DNA of 64,000 nt from Acidobacteriaceae bacterium (GTDB lineage: Bacteria > Acidobacteriota > Terriglobia > Terriglobales > Acidobacteriaceae). The translations under genes were made by a program, and so were the position numbers. Of this stretch, positions 16,278 through 25,825 are shown piece by piece. The notes under the pieces were generated by a model. It was given only the letters and a program-made list of their open reading frames with translations. It was not told the origin of the DNA and did no database searches. The stretch covers positions 1 through 64,000 of the forward strand of contig JANXUC010000002.1 of NCBI GenBank assembly GCA_025352065.1, given 5' to 3'. Each line of letters starts with the position of its first letter. Position 1 is the first letter of the stretch.

Positions 16278-17486
16278 ATGACACAGAAGTGCTTGATCCA
16301 GCGGTTATTAGCCCGAGTTTTGTGTGCCATGGTTCTTGGGAGTATGAGCTTTATATTGTGTGCCTTACCATCCGCTACCCAAGCGCAGGAACCATCCCCG
16401 CCGCCGAGTTCGCAGACTGACCAAGGGTCCGGGCAAAAGCCAGAAACAGCGCCGCCCTCCGAAGCAGGAGGCCCCGGCGGTGATGTCGGCCCCTATGTGG
16501 TTCCGAAGAAGAAGGAAGAACCGCCAGCGCCGCCTCCCACCAGGCCCAAGAAGGTTGAGGGCATGCCGGACTACTCCATCCGCGTAGATGTGCCGCTCGT
16601 GAACGTCGACGTGCTGGTGACCACGAAGGATGGCCAGTTTATTCCTGGGCTAAAGCAGGGTAACTTCCGCATCTATGAAGATGGAGTTGAGCAGAAAGTC
16701 ACCAATATAAGCCAGGCTGAAGTGCCCATCACGGCCGTATTGCTGGTTGAGTTTGCTTCCACCAACTATTACTACCTGCGCGACGCGTTGAATTCAGCCT
16801 ATACCTTCGCCAGCCAGTTGAAAAAAAACGACTGGATTGCCGTGGTGTCCTATGACATGAGGCCACATATTCTGGTGGACTTTACGCAGGACAAGAGTCA
16901 GGTCCAAGGCGCTCTGAATAGTTTGCGAATTCCGGGGTTCTCCGAACGGAATCTGTTTGACGCTTTGTACGACACCATCGACCGGATTGACGGAACCGAA
17001 GGCCACAAGTACATCATTCTGCTTTCGTCGGGGCGCGATACGTTCAGCAAACTCAACTACGACCAGATATTGAAGAAGGTAAAGGCAACCAAAGACATCA
17101 CGATTTATCCAGTGAGCATTGGCAGAGCGCTGAGAGAAAAATTGGATTCTTACGGAGCGGTGGGACCGATACAGAATCTGGACTACCTGCAAGCCGACAA
17201 TCAGATGAACACCTTCGCTCGCATGACTGGCGGCCAGGCTTTCTTTCCGCGCTTCGAAGGCGAGCTGCCGGAAATCTTCCACTCCATCGGAAATTCAATT
17301 CGCAATGAATATTCGCTTGGCTACCGCCCAACCAATACCAAGATGGATGGCAGCTACCGCAAGCTCAAAGTCGAGTTGGTAGCACCCGATGGCGGACCGC
17401 TGAAGGTGAAGGATCAGCATGGCAAAGATGTGAAAGTTACCATCGTCGCCCGCGAAGGATATACGGCGAAACACGTAGTAGAGTAG
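16278..17486 (+). CDS. Acidobacterial VWFA-related secreted protein
   Basis: 402 residues. ATG at 16278 fits a signal peptide (LLARVLCAMVLGSMSFIL...ATQAQ). A Pro/Gln-rich linker covers about 38-95. The von Willebrand A-like domain starts at IRVDVPLVNVDVLVTTKDG and continues through PGLKQGNFRIYEDGVEQ, YIILLSSGRDTFSKL and YSLGYRP. This arrangement is the acidobacterial VWFA-related family (TIGR03436-like). The usual MIDAS DxSxS is replaced by LLVEFASTN, so classic metal-dependent ligand binding is doubtful. The protein is likely exported; its ligand is unknown. It is divergent from the S55 gene. Confidence 0.85.
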   Translation: MTQKCLIQRLLARVLCAMVLGSMSFILCALPSATQAQEPSPPPSSQTDQGSGQKPETAPPSEAGGPGGDVGPYVVPKKKEEPPAPPPTRPKKVEGMPDYSIRVDVPLVNVDVLVTTKDGQFIPGLKQGNFRIYEDGVEQKVTNISQAEVPITAVLLVEFASTNYYYLRDALNSAYTFASQLKKNDWIAVVSYDMRPHILVDFTQDKSQVQGALNSLRIPGFSERNLFDALYDTIDRIDGTEGHKYIILLSSGRDTFSKLNYDQILKKVKATKDITIYPVSIGRALREKLDSYGAVGPIQNLDYLQADNQMNTFARMTGGQAFFPRFEGELPEIFHSIGNSIRNEYSLGYRPTNTKMDGSYRKLKVELVAPDGGPLKVKDQHGKDVKVTIVAREGYTAKHVVE

Positions 17487-17551
17487 GACTGCTCCAATCT
17501 CGGCAACAGGTACCGTTGCTGTGGATTCGCGCCCGGTACTCGCAACTGCCA

Positions 17552-18277
17552 ATGAACCCGATCCTCATCAGCCTGCTGCTCGGTTTAACCGCCGCGCTTG
17601 CCAACGTGTTTGGCGGCGCGATTATTGTCCAGCGCAATTGGGAGCGGTCGTATCTGCGGTATTTTGTCGCCTTGGGCGCGGGCTTTATGCTGGCTACCGC
17701 GATTTTGGAAATGATTCCGGAGAGCCTGGAGCTGCACGGGCGGGCCGGAGCGTTTCTCATCCTGCTGGGCTATCTGATCGTGCATTTTTTTGAGCACACG
17801 GTCACACCGCATTTCCATTTTGGCGAGGAAATCCATGGCGAGCATTTTCTGCACGCGCACAAGGGGTATTCCGTTCTCTTAGGATTGCTGGTGCATACGT
17901 TTTTCGACGGGATCGCGATTGCGTCGGGCTTTATTGTTTCGAACTGGCTGGGCTGGCTGATTTTCTTCGCCGTCTTTCTGCATAAAATTCCAGAGGGCTT
18001 CACCATCGCATCTGTAATGCTCGCGAGCGGGCGCAGCCGGAAGTTTGCGTGGTTTGCGTCGGTTCTGCTCGGCGTTGCCACCATGGCGGGCGTGCTGACC
18101 ATGGCCGTTTTCAGGCGCCATGTTGACGCAGGACTACCCCTGGCTGCTGGCGTAACGATCTATGTCGCGGCTTCCGATTTAATTCCAGAAGTCAATCGCG
18201 AGCCGGGAGTAAGGATGGCGCTAGTGGTTTTTGCGGGTGTGGCGTTGGTGTTTGGGCTCGACAAGCTCTTTCACTAG
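17552..18277 (+). CDS. ZIP-family divalent metal transporter
   Basis: 241 residues from ATG 17552, with about eight transmembrane helices. ZIP signatures are present: LVHTFFDGIAIASGF in helix IV and FLHKIPEGFTIASVMLASG in helix V, whose His, Asp and Glu residues form the metal path (H..D and HKIPEG). A cytoplasmic His-rich loop follows helix III (EHTVTPHFHFGEEIHGEHFLH), typical of zinc sensing. It imports zinc or a related divalent metal, but no adjacent regulator is present. It starts 66 bases after the VWFA gene in the same direction. The upstream start at 17516 seems too long. Confidence 0.9.
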   Translation: MNPILISLLLGLTAALANVFGGAIIVQRNWERSYLRYFVALGAGFMLATAILEMIPESLELHGRAGAFLILLGYLIVHFFEHTVTPHFHFGEEIHGEHFLHAHKGYSVLLGLLVHTFFDGIAIASGFIVSNWLGWLIFFAVFLHKIPEGFTIASVMLASGRSRKFAWFASVLLGVATMAGVLTMAVFRRHVDAGLPLAAGVTIYVAASDLIPEVNREPGVRMALVVFAGVALVFGLDKLFH

Positions 18278-18300
18278 GACGTCGTCGAAAAATTCGAAAT

Positions 18301-18340
18301 TTGTCATTTCGAACAGTTTTATCGTGAGGAATCTGCTGTC
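18301..18340 (+). repeat. Half copy of dispersed palindrome family A
   Basis: TTGTCATTTCGAACAG followed by ATCGTGAGGAATCTGCTGTC matches one arm of the palindromes at 36109 and 36953. It lies between the convergent ZIP and ychF genes. Confidence 0.75.
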
Positions 18341-18369
18341 TCTGTTCGCCACGGATCACTCGCAACTCG

Positions 18370-19461
18370 CTATCCACTATGTCGAATGTGCATGACGTCG
18401 CCGTCCTTGGCGATGTAATCCTTGCCTTCCAATCGGAGAATGCCCTTCGCGCGGGCATTGGCTTCCGATCCCGCTTCCAGCAGTACATCCCAGGCAATGG
18501 TTTCCGCACGGATGAAATGTTTTTCCAGATCGGAATGGATTGCCCCGGCTGCAGCTGCGGCGCGAGTGTTGATGGGGATGGTCCATGCGCGACACTCATC
18601 CTCGCCAACCGTGAAGAACGACATTAAACCGAGCAGCTTGTACGACGTGCGTACCAAACGCGCCAGCCCACTTTCCGTCAGGCCGTAGCTGGAAAGGAAA
18701 TCGGCTGCGTCAGCATCGCTCATCTCAGACAATTCCGCTTCCACTTTTCCGCAAATAGCGGTGGCACCGGCGTTTGGGCGACTCGCAACTTCTTCGAGTT
18801 TGTATTTGGCGACGGCACCTTCCAGGTCCTGACCCAGATGCGTGCTCTCGCTGATGTTGAGTACGTAGAGGATCGGTTTCTCGCTCAGGAACATAAAGCC
18901 GCGGATGAGCTTTTTCTCGTCCGTCGTCATCTCCATTTCACGGAGAGGTTTTTCGGTCTCCAGATGGGCCTTTGCGCGTTTGATAAGTTCGAATTCGCGC
19001 TCGATTTCCGAAGTGCGCGCCTTCTTCAGATCTTTCTCCAGACGCTCAATGCGCTTCTCGGTTTGGCCCAAATCGCTGACGATTAAATCGAAATCAACAT
19101 TCTTGATGTCGCGCAGCGGATCAATCGAGCCGTCGCCGACGTGCGCGATTGACGGATCGTCAAACGCCCGCACCACATGGGCAAGGGCGTCCACGTTTCG
19201 CAAGTGGGCCATATAGGAGCCGTCCTTGAGAGCTTCCTGGCTCATGGCGCCGACATCTACGTATTCAATGGAGGCGTGAGCCAGCTTCTTCGGATTGAAG
19301 AGCGCAGCCAGACGGTCGAGGCGATCGTCGGGGACTTTTACGACGCCAATGTGCGCCTCGCGCGGGTTGGCGAACTGCTGACTAGACAACGACGCCTTGG
19401 TCAAAATACGAAACAGAGATGTCTTGCCAACTTGAGGAAGGCCTATGATTCCGGTTTTCAT
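18370..19461 (-). CDS. ychF: Redox-regulated ATPase/GTPase YchF
   Basis: 363 residues, full length. The Obg-type G domain starts IGLPQVGKTSLFRIL, an unusual G1 with Gln, then a coiled-coil insertion around 120-200 (EKRIERLEKDLKKARTSEIERE), YVLNISE in place of the guanine-specific NKxD, consistent with ATP preference in this family, and the TGS domain near 280-363 (MSFFTVGEDECRAWTI, EKHFIRAETI, YIAKDGDVMHIRH). YchF binds ribosomes and is linked to oxidative-stress control. It reads on the minus strand, alone, divergent from nothing adjacent. Confidence 0.96.
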   Translation of the reverse strand: MKTGIIGLPQVGKTSLFRILTKASLSSQQFANPREAHIGVVKVPDDRLDRLAALFNPKKLAHASIEYVDVGAMSQEALKDGSYMAHLRNVDALAHVVRAFDDPSIAHVGDGSIDPLRDIKNVDFDLIVSDLGQTEKRIERLEKDLKKARTSEIEREFELIKRAKAHLETEKPLREMEMTTDEKKLIRGFMFLSEKPILYVLNISESTHLGQDLEGAVAKYKLEEVASRPNAGATAICGKVEAELSEMSDADAADFLSSYGLTESGLARLVRTSYKLLGLMSFFTVGEDECRAWTIPINTRAAAAAGAIHSDLEKHFIRAETIAWDVLLEAGSEANARAKGILRLEGKDYIAKDGDVMHIRHSG

Positions 19462-19506
19462 GACGAGTTTTTATGATAGCAGGCGGCTGGAGCGGCGAGT
19501 CAGTTG

Positions 19507-19968
19507 CTACTCACGCGTAGTTAGGTAGACCAGCACCAATCCAAGCAGCAGCACGCCGCCTTCGAGGCGCGTGGACCATGCGTGCAGTGCGTCGAATTGC
19601 GTCTGCAAAGCCGTAGGGACCGATTCCATTGCCGCCATTTGCGCGCGCAGAGGCGCCATCTGGGGCGTGACGGCGAACTGCGAAATGCACGTCAGCAGGA
19701 GCATAAGGACGATAAGGAAGTGGCTGGCGGCAAAAAGATGAAATTCCCCTCTAGTAAAGCGCGAATAGACCAGTGAACTCGCCAGAAAAACAATTCCGGA
19801 GATAATGCCGATCCAATGCAGCCGATTCAGCGTGGGGTTGACGACCGATCCGGCGAGGTGGCGCGGCAGAACGGCAAACAGCGTGCGTGCCATAACCAGA
19901 ACAAAAAATAGGATGCCGCCGATCCACGAAATCAGCGACAGAGACATGAGGAAACGAAGAAAGTGCAT
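19507..19968 (-). CDS. DUF4149 (TMEM205-like) membrane protein
   Basis: 153 residues with four hydrophobic helices: LMSLSLISWIGGILFFVLVMA, IGIISGIVFLASSLVY, HFLIVLMLLLTCISQF and GGVLLLGLVLVYLT. The arrangement, with W-x-G-G in helix 1 and a polar ALPTMAPLRAQM-type loop (TPQMAPLRAQMAAM), fits DUF4149/TMEM205 proteins. It is an inner-membrane protein of unknown activity. It begins just downstream of the MoxR-like gene on the same strand and ends 45 bases before ychF on the same strand. Confidence 0.8.
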   Translation of the reverse strand: MHFLRFLMSLSLISWIGGILFFVLVMARTLFAVLPRHLAGSVVNPTLNRLHWIGIISGIVFLASSLVYSRFTRGEFHLFAASHFLIVLMLLLTCISQFAVTPQMAPLRAQMAAMESVPTALQTQFDALHAWSTRLEGGVLLLGLVLVYLTTRE

Positions 19969-20016
19969 GACCTCATTTAATCATGTTTCGCAAAGACTTT
20001 TGCGTTAGGCAGCCCC

Positions 20017-20040
20017 GTGGCGACGGAGCTTGCTCCGCCG
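20017..20040. repeat. Short palindrome, dispersed family B
   Basis: GTGGCGACGGAGCTTGCTCCGCCG contains an 8-bp inverted repeat around TT. Similar elements occur at 33733 and 50783. Confidence 0.65.
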
Positions 20041-20051
20041 ATGACTTGGGA

Positions 20052-21011
20052 TTAGACGGGAACCCGCACGTTCGCCACGATTTCGCGCAAAACAGTTTCT
20101 GCCTGATCTGATTTTTTCTGCGAAGATGCGTAGTTCGAGTTGACCACAACTCTATGCCCGAATACCGGAACCACAAGCTGCTTGAAGTCGTCGGGAGTGC
20201 AGAAATCTCGACCGTTCACAAAGGCCATTGCCTGCGCTGCGTGGTAGAGCATCAACGACCCGCGCGGAGAAACACCGAGCGAGAGAGACTCCGATTCGCG
20301 GGTGCGGTGAACGATGTCGAGAGCGTAGTCCACCAGCGAATCATCGACACGGACCTGGTCGACCGTCCGCTGCAATGCCAGAACATCCTCGGCGCTCAAA
20401 ACAGATTTTAATTCGTCCAGTCGCGACGCCCCAGCTCGAGCCTTCAAAATATCGCGTTCACTAGAGCCTTCCGGATAGCCCATGCGGACACACATCAGGA
20501 AGCGATCCAACTGCGATTCGGGCAGCGGATACACTCCGTGATGTTCCACGGGATTCTGCGTAGCAACGACAAGAAAGGGCTGCGGCAGCGGGTAAGAGCG
20601 GCTGTCGACCGTCACCTGGCCTTCACTCATGGCTTCCAGCAGGGCGGATTGCGTCTTCGGAGTGGTGCGATTGATCTCGTCTGCTAACAACACATTTGTA
20701 AAAACCGGCCCGCGCTTGAAATCGAATTGCTGCTCGACGGAAGAGTAAATGGACACGCCCAGAATATCGCTGGGCAACATGTCGCTGGTGAACTGGATGC
20801 GTTGAAACCCGCAACCGAGAACTCGCGAAAGTGCATGCGCTAGTGTGGTTTTACCTACGCCGGGAACGCCTTCCAACAGAAGATGTCCGCGCGCAAGGAT
20901 CGACACCAGGGCGAGGCGCACTACCTCGTCCTTGCCGCGAATCACGGAGCGCAAAGCAGTTTCAAGCTGGCCCACACTGGTAGCGCGAGCGGCTGCTATG
21001 TTGGGAGACAT
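20052..21011 (-). CDS. MoxR-family AAA+ ATPase
   Basis: 319 residues. Walker A LEGVPGVGKTTLAHAL near residue 50, Walker B NVLLADEINRTTPKTQ near 108, sensor region VATQNPVEHHGVYPLPESQLDRF, and the C-terminal lid SPRGSLMLYHAAQAMAF are all present. MoxR ATPases act as chaperones that mature or insert cofactors into VWA-domain partners. Typical partner genes (DUF58, VWA) are not adjacent here, so the partner is unknown. The gene lies alone, and downstream on the same strand is DUF4149. Confidence 0.95.
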   Translation of the reverse strand: MSPNIAAARATSVGQLETALRSVIRGKDEVVRLALVSILARGHLLLEGVPGVGKTTLAHALSRVLGCGFQRIQFTSDMLPSDILGVSIYSSVEQQFDFKRGPVFTNVLLADEINRTTPKTQSALLEAMSEGQVTVDSRSYPLPQPFLVVATQNPVEHHGVYPLPESQLDRFLMCVRMGYPEGSSERDILKARAGASRLDELKSVLSAEDVLALQRTVDQVRVDDSLVDYALDIVHRTRESESLSLGVSPRGSLMLYHAAQAMAFVNGRDFCTPDDFKQLVVPVFGHRVVVNSNYASSQKKSDQAETVLREIVANVRVPV

Positions 21012-21112
21012 TCGACTGCGATTCTAGCTGCTGCAGGCCCTTCGGCGAGAGTTACGGAGGTCACGAGACGATTGAATTGGAGGCCCAACGCGTTTTGCAA
21101 ATTCACTTTATG

Positions 21113-21155
21113 TTTGTCATTCCGAACGGCTTCATCGTGAGGAATCTGCTATTTG
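21113..21155 (+). repeat. Half copy of dispersed palindrome family A
   Basis: TTTGTCATTCCGAACGGCTT followed by CATCGTGAGGAATCTGCTATTT matches the left arm of the full elements at 36109 and 36953. It sits between the mutase-like gene and moxR. Confidence 0.75.
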
Positions 21156-21218
21156 CAGCGCCGAAATTTCCGCGCAGACGCCAAAAGCCTTGGGCAGGAG
21201 TGCCCGTGCGACTTGAGC

Positions 21219-23030
21219 TTACGTAATGCTCACTTCCGTATAAGTTCCAAAAACCTCGCGCAGCGCTTCGCAAATTTCACCGACAGTCGCGTAAGCGCGG
21301 ACCGCATCAATGATGTAAGGCATGGTGTTCGCCTCGGAAATACCGTTCGCCCGCAACTGCGGTTCTTGCGCGGCGACTTTCTTGAGAGTATTCAAACGGC
21401 GCCTAACTTCTTCATTGGAGCGTCGGGCTCGTAGCTCGGCGAGTTTTTCAGACTGGCGCTTAGCCACGGATTCGTCGATATATAAAGTCTTCGGCGACTC
21501 TTCCTGAATCACAAATTCGTTCACGCCGACGACGATCTTTTCTTTGGCTTCCACCGCGCGCTGATACTGATAGCTGGATTCGGCAACCTCTTTTTGCGGG
21601 TAACCACGCTCGATAGCTTTCACCATGCCACCCATGGCGTCCATCTTGTCAAAATACTCGAAAGCGCCCTTTTCCATGTCGAGTGTCAAACGTTCCAGGA
21701 AATAAGATCCACCCAGCGGATCGACCGTTTGAGCCACCCCACTCTCGTAAGCGATGATTTGTTGTGTGCGCAGAGCGATTCGCGCCGCGTCTTCAGTGGG
21801 GAGCGCAAGTGCCTCGTCGTACGAGTCGGTATGCAACGATTGCGTGCCACCCAAAACCGCTGCCAGCGCCTGAATTGCCACGCGTGCGATATTGTTGAGC
21901 GGTTGTTGCGCCGGCAGCGAAACGCCAGCGGTCTGCGTGTGAAAACGCATCAGCCAAGTTCGTGGATTCTTCGCTCCAAAGCGATCCTTCATCACGCGAT
22001 ACCAGATTTTTCGTGCCGCGCGATACTTAGCAATCTCTTCGAAGAAATCGCTGTGCGCATTGAAGAAGAAACTTAACCGAGGCCCAAAGTCGTCGACATC
22101 GAGCCCGCGCCGCTGCGCCCATTCCACATATTCCACTCCGTCGTAGAGTGTGAATGCCAGCTCTTGCAGTGCGGTCGAACCAGCTTCGCGAATGTGGTAT
22201 CCGCTGATGGAAACAGTATTGAACTTGGGCGTAGCCTTGGCGCCAAACTCAAACGTATCAATCACCAATCGCATCGAAGGAGCAGGCGGATAGATGTATT
22301 CCTTCTGCGCGATGTATTCCTTCAGGATGTCGTTTTGCAGCGTGCCGTTCAGCTTCTTCCAGTCCGCTCCCTGTTTTTCCGCGACCACCAGGTACATCGC
22401 CCACAGCACGGATGCGGGCGAATTGATCGTCATCGAAACCGAAGTCTTTTCGAGCGGGATGCCGTCGAAAAGAATTTCCATGTCTTCCAGCGAATCAATC
22501 GCTACCCCGCACTTGCCGACCTCGCCTTCACTCGCCGCGTGGTCGGAATCGTAGCCCATCAACGTCGGCAGATCGAACGCGACGCTCAGCCCTCCTCCGC
22601 CATGTTCCAAAAGATACTTGTAGCGCTGGTTCGTTTCTTCCGGCGAAGCAAAGCCGGAAAACATGCGCATGGTCCAAAGCTTGCCGCGATATCCAGTCGC
22701 ATGAATGCCGCGTGTATAAGGCGGTTGGCCTGGATTCGCCAAGTATTTTTCATAGCCGGCTTCGGTCGCGAAGTCCTCCGGCAGATCGGCTTCAGTATAA
22801 AGCCGTCGAATTGGAACATCAGAAATTGTGCTGAAGCGCGCGTGCCCATGCTCGTCAAGATTCGTGCCAGTGGCCGCGCCAATCGGCTTCTCGGGATTCT
22901 TGGCTAACGTGGGCGCAAGAACCTTTTCTGCCCACGCCTTCTCGCTGGCGGAGGGATGACGGTTCGTGAAAACATCAGCGATAGGGCTTTCGGCGACAGG
23001 CTGGGTTGGCTTGATATCCGGCATTTTCAC
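21219..23030 (-). CDS. Methylmalonyl-CoA mutase-type large subunit
   Basis: 603 residues, corresponding to the TIM-barrel substrate-binding chain of B12-dependent acyl-CoA mutases; no C-terminal cobalamin-binding domain is fused. The substrate signature is [18 protein letters not shown], followed by [17 protein letters not shown]. Later motifs [20 protein letters not shown] and [26 protein letters not shown] are also conserved. The usual TMYRG is TGYRG here, so the exact substrate (methylmalonyl-CoA or a branched-chain relative) is not certain. The partner small chain and B12 chaperone are not adjacent. Confidence 0.88.
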   Translation of the reverse strand: MKMPDIKPTQPVAESPIADVFTNRHPSASEKAWAEKVLAPTLAKNPEKPIGAATGTNLDEHGHARFSTISDVPIRRLYTEADLPEDFATEAGYEKYLANPGQPPYTRGIHATGYRGKLWTMRMFSGFASPEETNQRYKYLLEHGGGGLSVAFDLPTLMGYDSDHAASEGEVGKCGVAIDSLEDMEILFDGIPLEKTSVSMTINSPASVLWAMYLVVAEKQGADWKKLNGTLQNDILKEYIAQKEYIYPPAPSMRLVIDTFEFGAKATPKFNTVSISGYHIREAGSTALQELAFTLYDGVEYVEWAQRRGLDVDDFGPRLSFFFNAHSDFFEEIAKYRAARKIWYRVMKDRFGAKNPRTWLMRFHTQTAGVSLPAQQPLNNIARVAIQALAAVLGGTQSLHTDSYDEALALPTEDAARIALRTQQIIAYESGVAQTVDPLGGSYFLERLTLDMEKGAFEYFDKMDAMGGMVKAIERGYPQKEVAESSYQYQRAVEAKEKIVVGVNEFVIQEESPKTLYIDESVAKRQSEKLAELRARRSNEEVRRRLNTLKKVAAQEPQLRANGISEANTMPYIIDAVRAYATVGEICEALREVFGTYTEVSIT

Positions 23031-23096
23031 TCCGCGTGCTGTTCGATGATAGAGGAGTAGAAAATCGGAGGCAACCGACCGAGCGGTTGGTGGAGG

Positions 23097-23891
23097 CTAA
23101 GAGCTTTCTGATTTCGACGTTCCGCCAACTCGGCTCATTTCCCAGGCCTTGGTGTATTTCCACGAAACATAAACCGCGTGGTACAGATGCAGCAGAAGCC
23201 CTTCGCGTCCATCAATGAATCCCAGGCGAAAGATGTAGTTGTAGATAAAAGTAGCGGCGGGCCGCAAAACAATGTCGAACAAGCTGAAGCGGACTTGGCC
23301 TTTGGCGACAACCATCTGTGCGCCCAGCGACGAATAGCGATTCATGTGGTCGATATAAGAAGAGAGCGTGGGGTAGGCATGATGTCGTAGCGCTCCGTAT
23401 CGCACGGTGCCGGTCCTGCCTTCGACAGTCAGAGTTTCATGAACAGCGCGATCTTCGAAACGTCCAGCGCCACGGCGAAAGAAGCGCAGTTTGGGATCGG
23501 GAAAAAATCCACCATGCTTGATCCAACGTCCTAGAAAAAAGTTCTTACGCGGAATCCAGAAGCCAGCAATTTCGCCGTCCGATCCTTTTAAGACCTCTTG
23601 CAGCGCCTGTTTTAGATCCGCGTCGACTTCCTCATCCGCATCCAAGTTAAGGATCCAATCGCTCGCTGCTTTTCCTATCGCGGAATTCTTCTGTGCGGCG
23701 TATCCCTTCCAAGCTTCTTGGAATGTTCGAGCGTCAAACGATTTCGCGATCTCAACCGTGCAATCTGTAGAACCGGAATCGACAAGGATAATTTCGCCTG
23801 CGCCATCGCGCACCAGTGGCTCCACGCTCTTCAGCGTTCGGCCAATATTCGCTTCTTCGTTGTAAGTAATGATGACGACCGAAAGCCGCAC
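23097..23891 (-). CDS. Family 2 glycosyltransferase (WaaE/KdtX-like)
   Basis: About 264 residues. The GT-A fold starts RLSVVIITYNEEANIGRTL; LVDSGSTDCT and LNLDADEEVD supply the nucleotide and metal-binding acidic motif. A downstream block FFLGRWIKHGGFFPDPKLR plus GRFEDRAVHE resembles LPS-core beta-glucosyltransferases. A hydrophobic C-terminus (FIYNYIFRLGFIDGREGL) may associate with the membrane. It likely transfers a sugar to LPS or another cell-surface glycan. Start: GTG 23891 is chosen over TTG 23909 because the fold begins immediately after it. It lies between cysE and the mutase gene, all on the minus strand. Confidence 0.85.
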   Translation of the reverse strand: MRLSVVIITYNEEANIGRTLKSVEPLVRDGAGEIILVDSGSTDCTVEIAKSFDARTFQEAWKGYAAQKNSAIGKAASDWILNLDADEEVDADLKQALQEVLKGSDGEIAGFWIPRKNFFLGRWIKHGGFFPDPKLRFFRRGAGRFEDRAVHETLTVEGRTGTVRYGALRHHAYPTLSSYIDHMNRYSSLGAQMVVAKGQVRFSLFDIVLRPAATFIYNYIFRLGFIDGREGLLLHLYHAVYVSWKYTKAWEMSRVGGTSKSESS

Positions 23892-23942
23892 GTAGAAAGG
23901 ATAAACCAAGCAGCGTGAAAGTACCGCCAGCGCTACAAATAC

Positions 23943-24668
23943 CTACTTAGCCGCAGTGCTCGCCGCAGGCGGAGTTTCCTCATCCAGCCCCAAATCCGGA
24001 TCAGGCCCGCAGGGCTCATGATTGTGCTCGGCCACGCGATGCCGCAGGTCGCGCACTTCTTCCGCCAGCCGAATAATCACTTCCGACAAAGGATCGCTGA
24101 TTTCCTTGGGATCGGTAATCACGACGCGCTTCCCGTCGCGCAAAACAATGTGCCCGGGCACTCCGACGACGGTCGAGTTATCCGGAATATCGCGCAGCAC
24201 CACGGAGCCAGCTCCCACGCGGCAGTTTTCACCGACTGTAATATTTCCCAAAACGCGCGCGCCTGAGCCGATCGTCACGTTATTCATCAGCGTGGGATGG
24301 CGCTTGCCTTTTTCTTTGCCTGTGCCGCCCAGCGTGCATCCCTGATAGATGGTGCAGTCGTCTCCGACAATGCTGGTTTCGCCAATCACCACGCCCATAC
24401 CATGATCGATGAACAGGCGGCGGCCAATAGTAGCGCCGGGATGGATTTCCACCCCGGTCCAAAAGCGTACCCACTGCGAGAGCAATCGTGCCAGGAAATG
24501 CAGGCGCCGGTTCCACAGCCAATGGTTCAGGTGGTGAGCCCAGACCGCCTGCAATCCCGGGTAGCACAGCAATACTTCCAGCCACGAAGTCGCAGCAGGG
24601 TCGCGCTCAAACGTGGCGCGAACATCTTCGCCGACGGACTGGAAGAATCCTGGCTTGGCTTCGTTCAT
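23943..24668 (-). CDS. cysE: Serine O-acetyltransferase
   Basis: 241 residues. The helical N-domain is followed by a left-handed beta-helix of hexapeptide repeats, with [18 protein letters not shown] (catalytic His-Asp region) and [16 protein letters not shown]. It acetylates L-serine with acetyl-CoA, the first committed step of cysteine synthesis. The tail after about 195 is acidic and Pro-rich and ends in AAK, so the C-terminal Ile used by E. coli CysE to enter CysK is missing. It starts two bases after cysK ends, so the two are co-transcribed and probably translationally coupled. Confidence 0.95.
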   Translation of the reverse strand: MNEAKPGFFQSVGEDVRATFERDPAATSWLEVLLCYPGLQAVWAHHLNHWLWNRRLHFLARLLSQWVRFWTGVEIHPGATIGRRLFIDHGMGVVIGETSIVGDDCTIYQGCTLGGTGKEKGKRHPTLMNNVTIGSGARVLGNITVGENCRVGAGSVVLRDIPDNSTVVGVPGHIVLRDGKRVVITDPKEISDPLSEVIIRLAEEVRDLRHRVAEHNHEPCGPDPDLGLDEETPPAASTAAK

Positions 24669-24670
24669 TT

Positions 24671-25642
24671 TCAGACTGCGACCGCGGTCATCTCCTGCGC
24701 TTCCTTGCGCAGCGTGTCGAACATGTACGACGTCAAATAGCGTTCACCGAAGCTGGGGATGATGACCACGATCAGCTTCCCAGCATTCTCGGGGCGTTTG
24801 GCTACTTGCAGCGCCGCAACTACGGCCGCCCCCGACGAAATTCCGACCAGCAAACCCTCTTCCCGAGCCATGCGGTGGGCCATCGCTACGGATTCGTCCG
24901 TGCCCACTTGAATGACCTCGCTGATGTAGTCGACGCGCAGGATGTCGGGCACGAAGCCTGCTCCCAATCCCTGAATTTTGTGCGGACCCGGCGCACCGCC
25001 AGAAAGTACCGGGCTATCTTTTGGCTCGACAGCGATCGCCTTAAACGAAGGCTTGCGCGGACGAATATATTCGGTAACACCCGTGAGGGTGCCGCCGGTT
25101 CCGATTCCGGAGATAAGAATGTCTACTTGACCATCGGTGTCGTCCCAGATTTCAGGGCCGGTAGTTTCGAAGTGAATTTGCGGGTTCGCCGGATTCGAAA
25201 ATTGTTGCAGGATATAACCGTTGGGCGTTTGCGCCAGCAGCTCTTCGGCTTTGGCAATCGAACCTTTTATGCCCTTGGGCCCGGGCGTCAGAACGATTTC
25301 CGCGCCGAATGCTCGGAGCAACATGCGGCGTTCCATGCTCATTGTCTCCGGCATGGTCAGAATCAGGCGGTAACCCCGCACAGCCGCCACAAATGCGAGC
25401 GCAATGCCAGTGTTGCCGCTGGTCGGCTCAATCAGAACGGTTTTTCCGGGTGTGATTTTTCCTTCGCGCTCCGCCACGTCGATCATGTTGTTGCCAATGC
25501 GATCTTTCACGCTGGCACAAGGGTTAAAGTATTCCAATTTGGCGGCGACTTGCGCCTGGCAGCCTTCGGTAACGCGGTTCAGGAAAACAAGTGGGGTCTT
25601 GCCAATCAGTTCCGTAACGTCGCGTGCGATTTTCATGGCCAA
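24671..25642 (-). CDS. cysK: Cysteine synthase A (O-acetylserine sulfhydrylase)
   Basis: 323 residues, full-length fold-type II PLP enzyme. [14 protein letters not shown] carries the PLP Lys near 45. [13 protein letters not shown] is the substrate loop, [13 protein letters not shown] binds the PLP phosphate, and [13 protein letters not shown] holds the Ser that contacts the PLP ring. It makes cysteine from O-acetylserine and sulfide. cysE follows with a two-base gap. A likely terminator for the upstream TolC gene lies before it, so it probably has its own promoter in 25643-25744. Confidence 0.97.
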   Translation of the reverse strand: MAMKIARDVTELIGKTPLVFLNRVTEGCQAQVAAKLEYFNPCASVKDRIGNNMIDVAEREGKITPGKTVLIEPTSGNTGIALAFVAAVRGYRLILTMPETMSMERRMLLRAFGAEIVLTPGPKGIKGSIAKAEELLAQTPNGYILQQFSNPANPQIHFETTGPEIWDDTDGQVDILISGIGTGGTLTGVTEYIRPRKPSFKAIAVEPKDSPVLSGGAPGPHKIQGLGAGFVPDILRVDYISEVIQVGTDESVAMAHRMAREEGLLVGISSGAAVVAALQVAKRPENAGKLIVVIIPSFGERYLTSYMFDTLRKEAQEMTAVAV

Positions 25643-25744
25643 TCTCCTGGGAGCGTGTCTAGATGCGATCCAAACATTGTCCTACGAACCGCGGGGTTTG
25701 TGAAAGCCTGCGGCGTATTTTCGCCTGCCGTTATTTCAATTAGA

Positions 25745-25780
25745 CGAAAAGAAAAGGCACAAGTTGCAAAACCTGTGCCT
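25745..25780 (-). terminator. Rho-independent terminator after the TolC-like gene
   Basis: On the minus strand AGGCACA and TGTGCCT form a 7-bp stem around AGGTTTTGCAACT-like loop sequence, followed by TTTTCTTTTC. It lies 45 bases after the TolC-like stop at 25826 and before cysK. Confidence 0.7.
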
Positions 25781-25825
25781 GGGAAGTTGTAAGCTGATCG
25801 CCGACAGCCGATAGCGCTTTCTTGT

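Noticed and set aside
25643-25744. SAM or other riboswitch upstream of cysK
   Set aside because: No conserved riboswitch core or compatible helices were recognised in the short leader.
24488-25792. 434-residue plus-strand ORF opposite cysE and cysK
   Set aside because: It is antisense to two strongly supported genes and has no recognisable domain.
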